Shown here: piece by piece, positions 43,919 through 54,669 of the stretch
Position numbering within the stretch: position 1 is the first letter of the stretch
Layout of the letters: each line of letters begins with the position of its first letter
NCBI RefSeq assembly: GCF_001293165.1
Contig: NZ_CP010552.1
Coordinates: 1,364,001 to 1,428,000, forward strand
From: Candidatus Thioglobus autotrophicus
GTDB taxonomy: Bacteria > Pseudomonadota > Gammaproteobacteria > PS1 > Pseudothioglobaceae
Direction: 5' to 3'
Length of the DNA stretch: 64,000 nt
Notes under the pieces: generated by a model
Seen by the model: the letters and a program-made list of their open reading frames with translations, nothing else
What the model was told of the DNA's origin: nothing
Databases searched by the model: none
Translations under genes and position numbers: made by a program

Positions 43919-45207
43919 ATAAAATACTCAGCTTTAGTATCATTTTATTGTGCACTAGCAATGCATTAGCAATGACACAATCTGAGTTTGTTGAACGCTT
44001 AACAAGCACACATCCATTTTTCACTCAACAAGGGCTTGATCAGCAAGTCTCGCAGCTTAATTACACAGCTAGTACGGCGAATCAAGATTGGGTGCTGGGT
44101 AGTTCGCTAGATTCTAAAAACCAACTTAATAATCAAATTTCTAGTGGTAGTATCAGTGCGACGCACAATTTGGTAGACACGGGTGCGGATGTCTCTATTA
44201 CTAATACTTGGACTAACGCTACCACGAGTGATCAATTTTTGGTTAATTACACACAGCCTTTGTTAAAAGGTTTTGGTGGTATTAACGATCGACTTTCTAG
44301 TGATTTGTTGAGGATTAAAACTGAAATTAATAGTCTCAAGCTTAAACAAAGTGAAGAGGCATTTGTCTTGTCTCAATTGTTTAAATTGCTTGATTTAAGC
44401 AATGCTCAGCAACAGCTTTCTTTAGCAGCTAGTCGGCTTAAATTGGCAGACCAAGAATTAAAATTAGTCAAAGATAAATTCGCCCAATCAGTGGTTGATA
44501 AAGTTGATGTTTTATTGCAAAAAGATGCTTATCAGCGTGCTTATCAGCAGCACCTGCAAGCGGAACAAGACCTGGACTTATTAAAACAAGAGCTTGCTAT
44601 CACTCTTGACATGCCAGCTAAATCTATGATGAGCGATTATGATTTATATCAATTGTATCACTCTAATGTGGATGATTTGCCCAAGCACCTGAAGATGTAT
44701 ACCACTGAAATGCAAACAGCTAAACTTGAGCAGGCAGTACTTATTAGGCAATTAAATAGTGATAAAAACAACACTCAATTGCAGCTAGATTTAAAGCTAG
44801 GTGCTGGTTATGATACCGATGATATTTGGAATGTAGGGCTAGGGTTAAGTTACCCATTGGGCAATACAAAAGCAAAATCTGCTTTAGAAAAAACCCAAAT
44901 AGAGCTTATGAAATCTAAAGAGAATGCGGCTGAATTACTCTTAAAGCTGACGGTTAAAGCCAGCGTTCTTGAGAAAAAAGTTGCGCATTTAGCTAAGCTT
45001 TTGTCTTCATATCAAGCTCGAATTGAAATTGCCAAATCAAGAGCGCAGGAAGAGAAGCGTCGTTATGAATTGGGTAATTCGCCGGTTAGTTTTGTGATTT
45101 CTGCACAAAACAATGTTCAAGAGGTGCGCTCGAATTATGCGCAAGCAGCGCTTAGCTATCAAAAGTCTGTGCTTGAATTTCAAGCGGCTATTGATCAACT
45201 CTTGTAA
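43915..45207 (+). CDS. TolC family outer-membrane channel protein
   Basis: 430 residues, signal peptide to about 19 (SNALAMTQS). Two long coiled-coil halves (about 150-210 and 310-410) separated by short strands, as in TolC/OEP proteins. Conserved NYTQPLLKGFG and VDKVDVLLQKDAYQRAYQQH. No partner pump genes adjacent, so it may serve several exporters. Overlaps aroK by 4 bp and the M61 gene by 1 bp. Confidence 0.85.
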   Translation: MNKILSFSIILLCTSNALAMTQSEFVERLTSTHPFFTQQGLDQQVSQLNYTASTANQDWVLGSSLDSKNQLNNQISSGSISATHNLVDTGADVSITNTWTNATTSDQFLVNYTQPLLKGFGGINDRLSSDLLRIKTEINSLKLKQSEEAFVLSQLFKLLDLSNAQQQLSLAASRLKLADQELKLVKDKFAQSVVDKVDVLLQKDAYQRAYQQHLQAEQDLDLLKQELAITLDMPAKSMMSDYDLYQLYHSNVDDLPKHLKMYTTEMQTAKLEQAVLIRQLNSDKNNTQLQLDLKLGAGYDTDDIWNVGLGLSYPLGNTKAKSALEKTQIELMKSKENAAELLLKLTVKASVLEKKVAHLAKLLSSYQARIEIAKSRAQEEKRRYELGNSPVSFVISAQNNVQEVRSNYAQAALSYQKSVLEFQAAIDQLL

Positions 45208-46952
45208 TGGCGATTAAATACAAAATCACCCCTAAAAACCTACACGCCCATGTGTTTGAGGTTGAGCTAATACTACAAAACCCTAACCCCTTAGGCCAGG
45301 TGTTTTCATTGCCAAGCTGGATTCCTGGTAGCTATTTGGTACGAGATTTTGCCAAAAATATTGTCAGCATTCAGGCGCATGGTGCTGGACAGTTGATACC
45401 CATTAAAAAGCTTGATAAAAATCATTGGATCACAAGCCCGTGTAGTGATGAGATTACACTGAGTTATGAGGTGTACGCTTTTGACTTATCTGTGCGCAGT
45501 GCTTATCTAACCAATGAGCGAGCATTTTTTAATGGCACTAGTGTATTTTTACTGCCACTTGGTTTTGAAGCTGAAAAGTGTGAATTATGTATTGTTCCTG
45601 CTCAAAGCTCCCAAACTTTGGGTGAGTGGTCGTGTGCAACGGGGCTTAAAAAGGTGGCTGAATTAAATTTTGAGGCGCCTAACTATCAAGACTTAGTTGA
45701 TCATCCAGTTGAGATGGCAGATTTTACTTTGTTTGATTTTCAAGTGGCAGGGGTTGAGCATCAGATGGCAATAACTGGCGTACATAATACTGATATTGCA
45801 CGCCTTAAACAAGATTTAAAAACCATTTGCAATCATCATGTTGGATTTTTTAATAACGATACACCATTTGATGATTACTTATTTTTAACATTGGTTAAAA
45901 CCAAGGGTTATGGCGGTTTAGAGCATAAAAACTCAACCAGTCTTATTTGTTCTAGAAAAGAGTTGCCCACTCCTAAACTAGTCGATATCAATAAAGACTA
46001 TACTCGTTTTTTGGCACTTTGTTCGCATGAGTATTTTCATGCTTGGTGGGTTAAAACCATTAAGCCTGCGAGCTTTTTCGAGCTTGATTTAAGTCGAGAA
46101 AATTACACTGAACAGCTTTGGATTTTTGAAGGGTTTACTTCGTATTATGATGAATTATCACTACTTCGAACCAAACTACTAACCCCTGAGCAGTATTTAG
46201 ATTTATTTGCGCAAACCATTACTCGAGTGCAAAAATCAAAAGGCCGCCTAACTCAGTCATTAGCGCAGTCTAGTTATGATGCTTGGACTAAGTTTTATCA
46301 ACAAGATGAAAATGCGCCAAATGCCATTGTTAGCTATTACACCAAGGGTGCACTATTGGCTTTTGTTCTAGATATGCAAATTCGACAACAAACTGGCAAT
46401 ACAAAGTCTTTAGACGATGTATTGCGAAATGCTTGGGAGAATTATCAAGCATGCGGCCTAGAAAATAACACCATTCAAACAATTGTTGCTCAAATCACTG
46501 ATACTGATTTTTCTGAATTTTTTGAGGATTATTTATATGGCGTTAAAGAGCTTCCTTTACAGGCAAGCTTTGACTATGTGGGGGTTGAATGTCAGTTTGT
46601 TAAGCACTTAGATGATTTGTCTGATTTCGGGCTAACAATTAAAACTAAGGGTGAATTTAGCCAAATAATCCAAGTGTTTGCCGACTCCAGTGCACAGCAT
46701 GCAGGCTTGTATGCGGGGGATAAGATTGTCAGTGTTAATTGTCAGCAACTTAAAGACAAGGAATTGATTGCTGAAATTAATAAACAGAAATTTGGTGAAG
46801 TGATCAAAATTGGCGTATTACGCGATGAGTTGTTGTTAGAAATTCCAGTTTTAATTGGGAAGATTACACCAACATTTTGCAAGCTTAATGCAAAAGATAA
46901 GCTTGATGAACAAATTACCCAACAGCAAAGACAATGGTTTTACCAAGAGTAG
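45207..46952 (+). CDS. M61 family metallopeptidase with PDZ domain
   Basis: 581 residues. N-terminal beta domain (IPGSYLVRDFAKNIVSIQA, about 34), catalytic CSHEYFHAWWVK (HExxH, about 272) with the downstream glutamate in QLWIFEGFTSYYDEL, then a PDZ domain (about 475-560: FSQIIQVFADSSAQHAGLYA). No signal peptide, so probably cytosolic like glycyl aminopeptidases of the family. Downstream ttcA-like start lies 19 bp inside its end. Confidence 0.93.
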   Translation: MAIKYKITPKNLHAHVFEVELILQNPNPLGQVFSLPSWIPGSYLVRDFAKNIVSIQAHGAGQLIPIKKLDKNHWITSPCSDEITLSYEVYAFDLSVRSAYLTNERAFFNGTSVFLLPLGFEAEKCELCIVPAQSSQTLGEWSCATGLKKVAELNFEAPNYQDLVDHPVEMADFTLFDFQVAGVEHQMAITGVHNTDIARLKQDLKTICNHHVGFFNNDTPFDDYLFLTLVKTKGYGGLEHKNSTSLICSRKELPTPKLVDINKDYTRFLALCSHEYFHAWWVKTIKPASFFELDLSRENYTEQLWIFEGFTSYYDELSLLRTKLLTPEQYLDLFAQTITRVQKSKGRLTQSLAQSSYDAWTKFYQQDENAPNAIVSYYTKGALLAFVLDMQIRQQTGNTKSLDDVLRNAWENYQACGLENNTIQTIVAQITDTDFSEFFEDYLYGVKELPLQASFDYVGVECQFVKHLDDLSDFGLTIKTKGEFSQIIQVFADSSAQHAGLYAGDKIVSVNCQQLKDKELIAEINKQKFGEVIKIGVLRDELLLEIPVLIGKITPTFCKLNAKDKLDEQITQQQRQWFYQE

Positions 46953-47671
46953 TTCTGCCCAAATTATTGGTGAAGCCTGTGGGGCGTGCTATTAGTGATT
47001 TTGGTATGATTAAATCCGGTGATAAGATTTTATTGGCGGTTTCTGGTGGCAAGGATTCACTCAGTTTGTTTCACCTGCTCAGGCATTTTCAGCGTCACGC
47101 TCCCATTAAATTTGATCTGGGTGTAGTGACCATTGATCCCCAAGTTGAAGGTTTTGAGCCACAAGCGCTTGAGGTTTTTTTTAAACAATTTGATACCCCT
47201 TATTTTTTTGAAGAATTTCCCATTCTAGAGCAGGCTAAAGAAAGCATGAAGGGTGACTCTTATTGCTCATTTTGTGCCCGTATTAAGCGTGGACTCATGT
47301 ATAAAGTTGCTAGACGCGAGGGATACAATGTTTTAGCGTTGGGCCAGCATTTGGATGATTTAAGCGAGAGTTTGATGATGAGCATGTGCCACAATGGCAA
47401 GATTCAAACCATGAAAGCGCACTATATTAATGACGCTAAAGATCTGCGTATTATTCGCCCTATGGTGTATGTGCGTGAGCGCCAATTAGCCGATTTTGCC
47501 GCATCTAGCAATTTACCCGTGATTGCTGATTCTTGTCCAGCGTGTTTTACTATGCCGACTGAGCGTGATCATTTTAAGCAGTGGTTATTGACAGAAGAAA
47601 AGCGTACCCCGAATTTATACAAGAATTTACTGAGTTCTATGAAGCCGATGCTGGATGAAGTAAATGATTAA
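46934..47671 (+). CDS. TtcA-family tRNA thiolation protein
   Basis: 245 residues. PP-loop SGGKDSLSLFHLL (about 35) for ATP-dependent adenylation, cysteine pair SYCSFCARIKRG (about 114) and CPACF (about 196). This cysteine set matches the TtcA family, which binds an Fe-S cluster and makes 2-thiocytidine in tRNA. The second cysteine motif differs slightly from E. coli TtcA, so an alternative role in the same superfamily is possible. Overlaps both neighbours. Confidence 0.85.
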   Translation: MVLPRVVLPKLLVKPVGRAISDFGMIKSGDKILLAVSGGKDSLSLFHLLRHFQRHAPIKFDLGVVTIDPQVEGFEPQALEVFFKQFDTPYFFEEFPILEQAKESMKGDSYCSFCARIKRGLMYKVARREGYNVLALGQHLDDLSESLMMSMCHNGKIQTMKAHYINDAKDLRIIRPMVYVRERQLADFAASSNLPVIADSCPACFTMPTERDHFKQWLLTEEKRTPNLYKNLLSSMKPMLDEVND

Positions 47672-48509
47672 CTTTATTCTAAAATTTTTTGCTATGATGC
47701 CATTGAGATTAAATCACTTGATCGGCTCGTTGATTGGCTATTATTTATACATGAGTGATAGCGATTCTAAAAAAATTGTGCATAAAAATATTCAAACTTG
47801 TTTTCCTAATTTGGCCAAATCTGAACAGCAAGATTTAATTAAAAAATCTTTAATAGAAACCGGTAAAGGTTTGAGTGAGTCTGGTTTTATTTGGTTAGGA
47901 AGTTTTAAGGATAATGCCAAGCATATTACAAAAACTAATGGGTCTGAGCATCTTAACAGCGATCAGCCAATTATTTTATTGGTGCCTCATTTTGGCTGTT
48001 GGGAAATTACGGGCAGAGTGTTATCAATTGATACACCTATTACCTTTTTGTACAAGCCACTTAGAAAGGCTAAGCAAGAAGCGCTACTCATTAAAAACAG
48101 ACAAAAGCAAGGTTTGACAATGGCGAGTGCGGATAAAAAAGGCGTCATTAAATTGCAGCGTGCTATTAAAAACAAAGAGTTAATTGGCATCTTGCCAGAC
48201 CAAGATCCAGGTGAAGAGGGGAGTGTGTTAGCGCCATTTTTTGGCACAAATGCAAGAAGTATGACGCTGTTAGTTAAGTTAGCCCGAAAAAATAATGCCA
48301 AAGTCCTACTCACTTGGGCATTCAGACTACCTAAAGGAAAAGGCTATGAGCTTAATCTTCAACCAGTTGATATTCTTTCTGAACAAGGCTCAATTGAAGC
48401 AGATGTAGCTTTAATGAATCAAGTTATAGAAGATTTAGTCAAAACTCAGCCTGAGCAGTATTTGTGGAATTACAAGCGCTTTAAATCCGTAGTTGATTAT
48501 TCGTCGTAA
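47664..48509 (+). CDS. Lipid A biosynthesis acyltransferase (LpxL/HtrB-like)
   Basis: 281 residues. N-terminal membrane anchor; acyltransferase motif HFGCWEITGRV (H-x4-E, about 110), FLYKPLRKAKQEALLIKNR and GILPDQDPGEEGSVLAPFFG. Adds a secondary acyl chain to lipid A precursor at the inner membrane. LpxL or LpxM cannot be told apart from sequence alone. Last gene of the lysC run. Confidence 0.9.
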   Translation: MINFILKFFAMMPLRLNHLIGSLIGYYLYMSDSDSKKIVHKNIQTCFPNLAKSEQQDLIKKSLIETGKGLSESGFIWLGSFKDNAKHITKTNGSEHLNSDQPIILLVPHFGCWEITGRVLSIDTPITFLYKPLRKAKQEALLIKNRQKQGLTMASADKKGVIKLQRAIKNKELIGILPDQDPGEEGSVLAPFFGTNARSMTLLVKLARKNNAKVLLTWAFRLPKGKGYELNLQPVDILSEQGSIEADVALMNQVIEDLVKTQPEQYLWNYKRFKSVVDYSS

Positions 48510-48571
48510 GTGGTGTTTATAACGATTATTGAGTGATTAAGTTTATTAGTAATTTATGATATAATTTTGCC

Positions 48572-49270
48572 ATGAGATTTATAGAAGATATTCAAAGCGT
48601 TTTTAATCGCGACCCAGCAGCTCGAAATACCTTTGAGGTAATTACCTGTTATTCTGGGGTTCAAGCGATGTTGTTTTATCGTTTAACGCATCGTTTGTGG
48701 CTATTAAAACTAAAATGGTTGGCTCGCTTTATTGCGATGTTATCGCGTTGGTTTACCGGCATTGAAATTCATCCAGGTGCTACCATTGGCAGGCGTTTTT
48801 TTATCGATCACGGCATGGGTGTGGTGATTGGCGAAACAGCTGAAATTGGCGACGATGTTACTTTGTATCATGGCGTCACTTTGGGCGGAACTACTTGGCA
48901 AAAAGGTAAGCGCCACCCAACTTTAGGTAACAATGTTGTGATTGGTGCAGGGGCTAAAATTTTGGGTCCAATTACTTTGGGCGACAACGTTAGAGTCGGC
49001 TCTAATTCGGTGGTTGTAAAATCAATCGAAGCAGAAAAAACTGTGGTTGGCGTGCCAGGGCGTGTACTTAAAGAAAAAACGGTCAAATCTGATCATTTTG
49101 ATTCTTACGCAGTGGGTGGTAGCGAAGACGATCCAACTGTTAAGGCGATTAATTCGATCTTAAAGCACTTGCATGATGTTGATTCTCAATTGCACAAAGT
49201 GTCTAAAGAGTTAAACATAAAAGAGAAAAAAGATAGCTCAGTAAACGGCTTAGAAATCGAAAGCAAATAA
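48572..49270 (+). CDS. cysE: Serine O-acetyltransferase
   Basis: 232 residues. Left-handed beta-helix with hexapeptide repeats ([40 protein letters not shown]) and catalytic [20 protein letters not shown]. Makes O-acetylserine for cysteine synthesis. The position before iscR is common and supplies cysteine to IscS. Confidence 0.95.
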   Translation: MRFIEDIQSVFNRDPAARNTFEVITCYSGVQAMLFYRLTHRLWLLKLKWLARFIAMLSRWFTGIEIHPGATIGRRFFIDHGMGVVIGETAEIGDDVTLYHGVTLGGTTWQKGKRHPTLGNNVVIGAGAKILGPITLGDNVRVGSNSVVVKSIEAEKTVVGVPGRVLKEKTVKSDHFDSYAVGGSEDDPTVKAINSILKHLHDVDSQLHKVSKELNIKEKKDSSVNGLEIESK

Positions 49271-49291
49271 CCATTCACTATCAAAGGTTTT

Positions 49292-49325
49292 TTACTTGAC
49301 TAAAAGACTAGGTTAAGCGTATAAT
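49292..49325 (+). promoter_or_regulatory. iscR promoter with probable IscR binding site
   Basis: -35 TTGACT (49296-49301), 18-bp spacer, -10 TATAAT (49320-49325). The string CTTGACTAAAAGACTAGG over the -35 fits the Type 1 IscR consensus, where [2Fe-2S]-IscR represses the operon. Confidence 0.65.
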
Positions 49326-49358
49326 GAGCGTCTGTTTATTTTTTTACAAGAGGTCGAT

Positions 49359-49778
49359 ATGCAATTAACCACAAAAGGTCGTTACGCAGTAACTGCTATG
49401 TTGGATTTAGCATCTAATGATACGGGCAAGCCCATTACTTTGGATATTATTTCCCAGCGACAAAACATTTCTTTGTCGTATTTGGAGCAGCTTTTTGCCA
49501 AACTGCGTCGTGCGGAATTGGTCAAAAGTGTGCGTGGACCCGGTGGTGGATATTTGCTAGATGCTGCGGCCAAAGACATTAACTTAACTCAAATTATTGA
49601 AGCAGTCGATGAAAATATTGACCTGCGTCGCTGCAAAGGTATGGGCTCTTGCCACAATGGACGTCAATGTATCTCTCACCAATTATGGTGTGAAGTTAGT
49701 GAACAAATTAGAACTTTCTTGAACGGCAAAACCCTGCAAATGGTGATTGACGATCATAACTTAACCAAAGGATTATAA
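49359..49778 (+). CDS. iscR: Fe-S cluster assembly regulator IscR
   Basis: 139 residues, Rrf2 family. N-terminal winged helix ([36 protein letters not shown]) and three cysteines of the cluster site in [22 protein letters not shown]. Represses isc when holo; controls other genes when apo. Good ribosome site AAGAGG. 4 bp before iscS. Confidence 0.96.
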   Translation: MQLTTKGRYAVTAMLDLASNDTGKPITLDIISQRQNISLSYLEQLFAKLRRAELVKSVRGPGGGYLLDAAAKDINLTQIIEAVDENIDLRRCKGMGSCHNGRQCISHQLWCEVSEQIRTFLNGKTLQMVIDDHNLTKGL

Positions 49779-49782
49779 AACT

Positions 49783-50997
49783 ATGTCAACTCCTACTTAT
49801 ATGGATTATTCAGCAACAACGCCAGTCGATAAGCGTGTTGCAGAGGAAATGATGAAGCATTTAACTATGGATGGTGATTTTGGTAATCCAGCATCTAACT
49901 CTCATTATTACGGTTGGAAAGCAGACGAAGCAGTTAAAAAAGCCAGACAACAAGTGGCTGATTTAATTGGCGCTGATAGCAAAGAAATTGTATGGACTTC
50001 GGGTGCAACCGAGTCAAACAACTTGGCGATTAAAGGTATTGCGCATTTTTATCATAAAAAAGGCAAACACATTATCACTCTGAAAACTGAGCATAAAGCA
50101 GTGCTTGACACTTGTCGACAGCTTGAGCGTGAAGGCTATGAAGTAGATTACCTTGATCCAATGCCAAACGGCTTGCTAGATATTAATGTTTTAAAAGCTG
50201 CCATGCGTGAAGATACGATTTTGGTATCGATCATGCATGTTAATAATGAAATTGGTGTCATTCAAGATATTGAAGCGATTGGTAATTTATGTCGTGAAAA
50301 TAAAATATTCTTTCATGTAGATGCTGCCCAATCAGCGGGTAAAGTTGATATTAATTTAAGCGAATTACCGGTTGATTTAATGAGTTTTTCTGCTCACAAA
50401 ATCTATGGCCCTAAAGGTATGGGCGCACTTTATGTTCAGCGCAAACCTCGTATTCGACTAGAGGCACAAATGCACGGTGGCGGACATGAGCGTGGTATGC
50501 GCTCAGGCACACTCGCGACACACCAAATTGTCGGTATGGGAGAGGCATTTGCCATTGCCAAGGCAGAAATGGCGAGTGAAAATATAAAAATTAGGGCTTT
50601 GCGTGATCGCTTACTTGCAGGCTTTGACGGCATGGAAGAGGTGGTTATTAATGGCGATATGGAATCACGTATTCCAGGTAATCTTAATATCAGCTTTAAC
50701 TATGTAGAGGGTGAATCGCTAATGATGGCTATTAGTGATATTGCTGTTTCTTCAGGATCAGCTTGTACATCATCAAGCCTAGAGCCGTCTTATGTATTAC
50801 GAGCATTAGGCTTGTCCGATGAATTGGCACACTCTTCAATTAGATTTACGATTGGTCGTTATACCACCGAGCAAGATGTTGACAAGGCTATTGATCTGGT
50901 ACGCGACAAAGTGCAAAAATTACGCGACTTATCGCCGCTTTGGGATATGTTTAAAGAAGGCATTGATATTAGTAAAGTTGAGTGGGCAGCGCACTAA
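49783..50997 (+). CDS. iscS: Cysteine desulfurase IscS
   Basis: 404 residues, PLP-dependent. [14 protein letters not shown] at the start, [18 protein letters not shown] with the PLP lysine (about 206), and active-site loop [20 protein letters not shown] with the catalytic cysteine (about 328). Supplies persulfide sulfur to IscU and tRNA thiolation. Confidence 0.98.
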   Translation: MSTPTYMDYSATTPVDKRVAEEMMKHLTMDGDFGNPASNSHYYGWKADEAVKKARQQVADLIGADSKEIVWTSGATESNNLAIKGIAHFYHKKGKHIITLKTEHKAVLDTCRQLEREGYEVDYLDPMPNGLLDINVLKAAMREDTILVSIMHVNNEIGVIQDIEAIGNLCRENKIFFHVDAAQSAGKVDINLSELPVDLMSFSAHKIYGPKGMGALYVQRKPRIRLEAQMHGGGHERGMRSGTLATHQIVGMGEAFAIAKAEMASENIKIRALRDRLLAGFDGMEEVVINGDMESRIPGNLNISFNYVEGESLMMAISDIAVSSGSACTSSSLEPSYVLRALGLSDELAHSSIRFTIGRYTTEQDVDKAIDLVRDKVQKLRDLSPLWDMFKEGIDISKVEWAAH

Positions 50998-51073
50998 ATT
51001 ACATAAAATAACTAAGGGTTAGTCTTGCTTAAAAGGGTTAGAATAACTAATAATAAGAACAAGGAGAAATAAC

Positions 51074-51451
51074 ATGGCATACGGCGAAAAGGTAATGGAT
51101 CACTATGAAAATCCACGTAACGTTGGTGTTTTAGATAAAGACGCTAAGAATGTTGGTACAGGTATGGTGGGTGCACCTGCTTGTGGTGATGTGATGCGTT
51201 TGCAAATTCAAGTCAATGATGACGGTATTATTGAAGAAGCTAAGTTTAAAACTTATGGCTGTGGCTCAGCTATTGCTTCAAGTTCGCTATTAACCGAATG
51301 GGTAAAAGGCAAAACATTGGATGAAGCGGCTGCAATCAAAAACACAGATTTGGCTGAAGAGTTGGCATTGCCGCCGGTTAAAGTGCATTGTTCAGTGCTT
51401 GCTGAAGATGCAATTAAAGCAGCAATTAACGATATTAAAAGCAAAGCATAA
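51074..51451 (+). CDS. iscU: Fe-S cluster scaffold IscU
   Basis: 125 residues. Three cluster cysteines in GAPACGDVMRLQI, KTYGCGSAIASSS and KVHCSVLAEDAIKAA; the HscA recognition sequence LPPVK is present just before the last cysteine. Ribosome site AAGGAG. Confidence 0.98.
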   Translation: MAYGEKVMDHYENPRNVGVLDKDAKNVGTGMVGAPACGDVMRLQIQVNDDGIIEEAKFKTYGCGSAIASSSLLTEWVKGKTLDEAAAIKNTDLAEELALPPVKVHCSVLAEDAIKAAINDIKSKA

Positions 51452-51457
51452 TTTAAT

Positions 51458-51781
51458 ATGTCCATCACCTTAACTGACACCGCTGCTAAACGCGTTGTTG
51501 ATTTCTTGACGAATCGAGGCTCTGGTATTGGCATACGTTTGAGTGTGCAAACAACAGGGTGTTCTGGATTGGGCTACAACATGGAATTTGTTGACGGCAC
51601 CAATGGTGATGACACGGTGTTTGAAGATAACGGCGTGCAAGTTATTATTGATGCTAAAAGCTTGATCTATCTTGATGGCACTGAAGTGGATTATGTCAAA
51701 GAAGGGCTTAACGAAGGCTTTGAGTTTAACAATCCCAATGCTAAGGCTGAATGTGGCTGTGGCGAATCCTTTACCGTATAA
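51458..51781 (+). CDS. iscA: Fe-S carrier IscA
   Basis: 107 residues, A-type carrier with the three conserved cysteines in [13 protein letters not shown] and [10 protein letters not shown]. 6 bp after iscU. Confidence 0.97.
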   Translation: MSITLTDTAAKRVVDFLTNRGSGIGIRLSVQTTGCSGLGYNMEFVDGTNGDDTVFEDNGVQVIIDAKSLIYLDGTEVDYVKEGLNEGFEFNNPNAKAECGCGESFTV

Positions 51782-51796
51782 ACACAAGCACCCTCT

Positions 51797-52312
51797 ATGC
51801 AAAATTATTTCGAGTTATTTTCATTAACACCGAATTTTAATGTCGATTTAACGCTGCTTGAGTCCGCTTATCAGCAACAAGTTTCTAAATTTCATCCGGA
51901 TAAATTTGCCACACATAGCGATCAAGAAAAATCTCTTGCACTGCAAAATACTTCGTTAATTAACACAGCTTATGACACTTTAAAGTCAGCTTTATTGCGT
52001 GCTACATATCTTTTAGAGCTTGAGGGTGTTAACGCTTTTGATGAAAAAGACACGCAAATGGATATGGAGTTTCTGCTGGCTCAAATTGAGTTAAGAGAGG
52101 CTTTAGAATCGATCGAATCTCATCAAGACGAGTTGGCGTTAGACGAGTTTATTGATCAAGTGACGGGTAAAATAAAGCTTAATATTGAGCATATTACCCA
52201 AGCTTTTAATGCAAACAATCAAACTCAAACAATCAAAAATTTGGTTAGAGAGCTTAAGTTTTATGAACAGCTTAATCTACAAGCAAAACAACTCATGGAC
52301 GAGTGGATTTAA
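51797..52312 (+). CDS. hscB: Co-chaperone HscB
   Basis: 171 residues. J domain with HPDKFATHSDQEKSLALQNTS (HPD about 35) and a C-terminal helical domain that binds IscU. Stimulates HscA. Confidence 0.95.
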   Translation: MQNYFELFSLTPNFNVDLTLLESAYQQQVSKFHPDKFATHSDQEKSLALQNTSLINTAYDTLKSALLRATYLLELEGVNAFDEKDTQMDMEFLLAQIELREALESIESHQDELALDEFIDQVTGKIKLNIEHITQAFNANNQTQTIKNLVRELKFYEQLNLQAKQLMDEWI

Positions 52313-52324
52313 CCAATAGCAATC

Positions 52325-54169
52325 ATGGCATTATTACAAATATCTGAGCCTGGTCAAGCCAGCGCACCTCACCAACATAAACTAGCCATTGGCATAGATT
52401 TAGGCACAACTAACTCACTCGTTGCCTCGGTCATGAGTGGTCAGAGCACGATTCTAACAGATGAAAATAATCAATCAATTTTGCCATCAGTGGTGCATTG
52501 TGGCAAAGACAATAAGCTCACTGTTGGTTGTGATGCTTGTCCTTATGCAAAGACAGATCCAACCAATACCATTGTTTCGGTTAAGCGCTTTATGGGGCTA
52601 GGCTTTAAAGAGGTTAGTAACTTTAAAAATTGCCCTTATCAGTTGGTTGAAAATGGCAACAACGTTTTGTTTCATACTGCCATGGGTGATTTGTCTGCAG
52701 TTGAAATCTCCAGCACCATTCTCAGCTCATTAAAAGAAAGAGCTGAAAAATCTTTAGGCGGTGATTTGGTTGGCGCTGTGATTACAGTGCCTGCTTATTT
52801 TAACGACGCTCAGCGCCAGGCGACCAAGGACGCCGCTACCTTAGCAGGTCTTAATACCTTACGCTTACTGAATGAGCCTACTGCCGCCGCTGTGGCGTAT
52901 GGACTAGAGTCTGGTGAAGAAGGCGTACATGCGATTTATGATTTGGGTGGTGGCACGTTTGATATCTCTATTTTGAGCTTTAGCAAAGGCGTATTTAAAG
53001 TCTTGGCAACAGGAGGAGACTCCACTTTAGGTGGCGATGATTTTGATCAGCTTATTATTGATGATTGCGTTGAAAAAATGGGGGTGAGTGAGCTAACACC
53101 AACTCAAATGCAAAAAATTAAGCAATTTGCTCGCGTCGCTAAAGAAACTTTAAGTACTCAAGATTTTGCTGAGTTTGATTGTATTGAAACGCCGTACAAA
53201 ATTACTCGAGAAAAGTTTGATAAGCTTTCAAGCAAACTTATTAAACGTACATTGTTATTAGTTAAGCGTGCGCTTCGAGATGCGCAGGTTGAGATGAGCG
53301 CGGTTAAAGATGTGATTATGGTTGGCGGCTCTACGCGCATGCCCCAGGTTAGGTCGATGGTCACAGACTTGTTTAACAAGCCCGTATTATGCTCTATTAA
53401 TCCTGATGAGGTAGTTGCCAAAGGCGCTGCAATCCAGGCAAATATATTGGCCGGTAACAAATCAGCTGATGAGATGTTGCTATTAGATGTTTTACCTCTT
53501 TCATTAGGCTTGGAAACCATGGGTGGTTTGGTTGAAAAAGTGGTGCATAGAAACACCACTATTCCCATTACTCGTGCGCAAGAATTTACCACCTTTAAAG
53601 ATGGGCAGAGCGCCATGAGTATTCATGTCCTACAAGGTGAGCGAGAGCTGGTTAAGGATTGTCGTTCGTTGGGACGCTTTGACTTAACAGGTATTCCGCC
53701 GATGGTAGCTGGCAATGCGCGCATTCGTGTTGAATTTCAAGTAGATGCAGATGGTTTGTTGTCAGTAAGTGCATCAGAGCAAGTATCTGGCGTTAAGGCG
53801 CAGGTGGTTATTAAGCCGTCATATGGGCTTTCAGATGGACAAATGGAGCAAATGCTTAAAGACTCTATTTTATTTGCTAAATCAGATATTGAAGCTAGAC
53901 AGCTACATGAAACGCAAGTAGATGCCAATAGGACGCTTGAGGCGATTGACTCAGCACTTGCTAAAGATAAAGATATGATTGATCAACAAATGTTTGATGA
54001 CATTATGCAGGCCAGGTCCGAGCTGGAAGCAGTGGTCAGTCACACTGAAGAAAAAGTCATTCAAAATAAAATAGATCATCTTGAAAAAACATGCGCCGGC
54101 TTTGTGGAGATGCGTATGAACGCTTCAGTCATGAAAGCCATGCAAGGTCACAACGTCGATGAATTTTAA
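52325..54169 (+). CDS. hscA: Hsp70-type chaperone HscA
   Basis: 614 residues. ATPase domain opens with [19 protein letters not shown] (about 22), followed by [20 protein letters not shown] and [13 protein letters not shown]; peptide-binding domain from about 390 ([20 protein letters not shown]). Releases the cluster from IscU by recognising its LPPVK. Confidence 0.97.
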   Translation: MALLQISEPGQASAPHQHKLAIGIDLGTTNSLVASVMSGQSTILTDENNQSILPSVVHCGKDNKLTVGCDACPYAKTDPTNTIVSVKRFMGLGFKEVSNFKNCPYQLVENGNNVLFHTAMGDLSAVEISSTILSSLKERAEKSLGGDLVGAVITVPAYFNDAQRQATKDAATLAGLNTLRLLNEPTAAAVAYGLESGEEGVHAIYDLGGGTFDISILSFSKGVFKVLATGGDSTLGGDDFDQLIIDDCVEKMGVSELTPTQMQKIKQFARVAKETLSTQDFAEFDCIETPYKITREKFDKLSSKLIKRTLLLVKRALRDAQVEMSAVKDVIMVGGSTRMPQVRSMVTDLFNKPVLCSINPDEVVAKGAAIQANILAGNKSADEMLLLDVLPLSLGLETMGGLVEKVVHRNTTIPITRAQEFTTFKDGQSAMSIHVLQGERELVKDCRSLGRFDLTGIPPMVAGNARIRVEFQVDADGLLSVSASEQVSGVKAQVVIKPSYGLSDGQMEQMLKDSILFAKSDIEARQLHETQVDANRTLEAIDSALAKDKDMIDQQMFDDIMQARSELEAVVSHTEEKVIQNKIDHLEKTCAGFVEMRMNASVMKAMQGHNVDEF

Positions 54170-54195
54170 ACTGTCACAAAAACCAGGAAAATAAC

Positions 54196-54534
54196 ATGCC
54201 ACAAATTATCATCTTACCTCATCACGAACTTTGCCCAGAGGGTGTTGTTATTGAAGCAAAATCGGGCGAAACTGTGTGTAATGCTATGTTGGCAAATGAT
54301 GTTGAAATTGAGCACGCCTGTGAAATGTCAAACGCCTGTACAACGTGCCATATTTATGTGCGCGAAGGCTTTGACTCATTAGCTGAATCCGATGAAACAG
54401 AAGATGATATGCTTGATAAGGCCTGGGGTCTAGACCCAGACTCACGTCTATCTTGTCAGTCAGTTGTGAGCGATACGGATCTGGTAGTAGAGATTCCAAA
54501 GTACACCATTAACCAAGTCAGTGAAAACCACTAA
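54196..54534 (+). CDS. fdx: Isc-type [2Fe-2S] ferredoxin
   Basis: 112 residues, adrenodoxin-like. Cluster ligands in HACEMSNACTTCHIYV and RLSCQSVV. Electron donor for cluster assembly. No iscX is seen after it. Confidence 0.97.
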   Translation: MPQIIILPHHELCPEGVVIEAKSGETVCNAMLANDVEIEHACEMSNACTTCHIYVREGFDSLAESDETEDDMLDKAWGLDPDSRLSCQSVVSDTDLVVEIPKYTINQVSENH

Positions 54535-54552
54535 ACTTTGGTTTTTTGTACT

Positions 54553-54634
54553 GTGTTTTGTCAGATTTAAAGAAATACTCAATCGCATAGTATCATCTAT
54601 GCTCAATCGTCTTTTTTAAATCTGCCTCACACAA
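54553..54634 (-). repeat. 82-nt structured intergenic repeat, copy B
   Basis: Inverted copy of 4972-5052. On the minus strand: TTGTGTGAGGCAGATTTAAA, hairpin GCATAG-atgata-CTATGC, TTTAAATCTGACAAAACAC. The arms CAGATTTAAA and TTTAAATCTG pair perfectly, making a long interrupted hairpin. Located between convergent fdx and the gene at 54670. Confidence 0.8.
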
Positions 54635-54669
54635 TAACAAAATCTCTCGTCTAAAGAGAGATTGATTTT

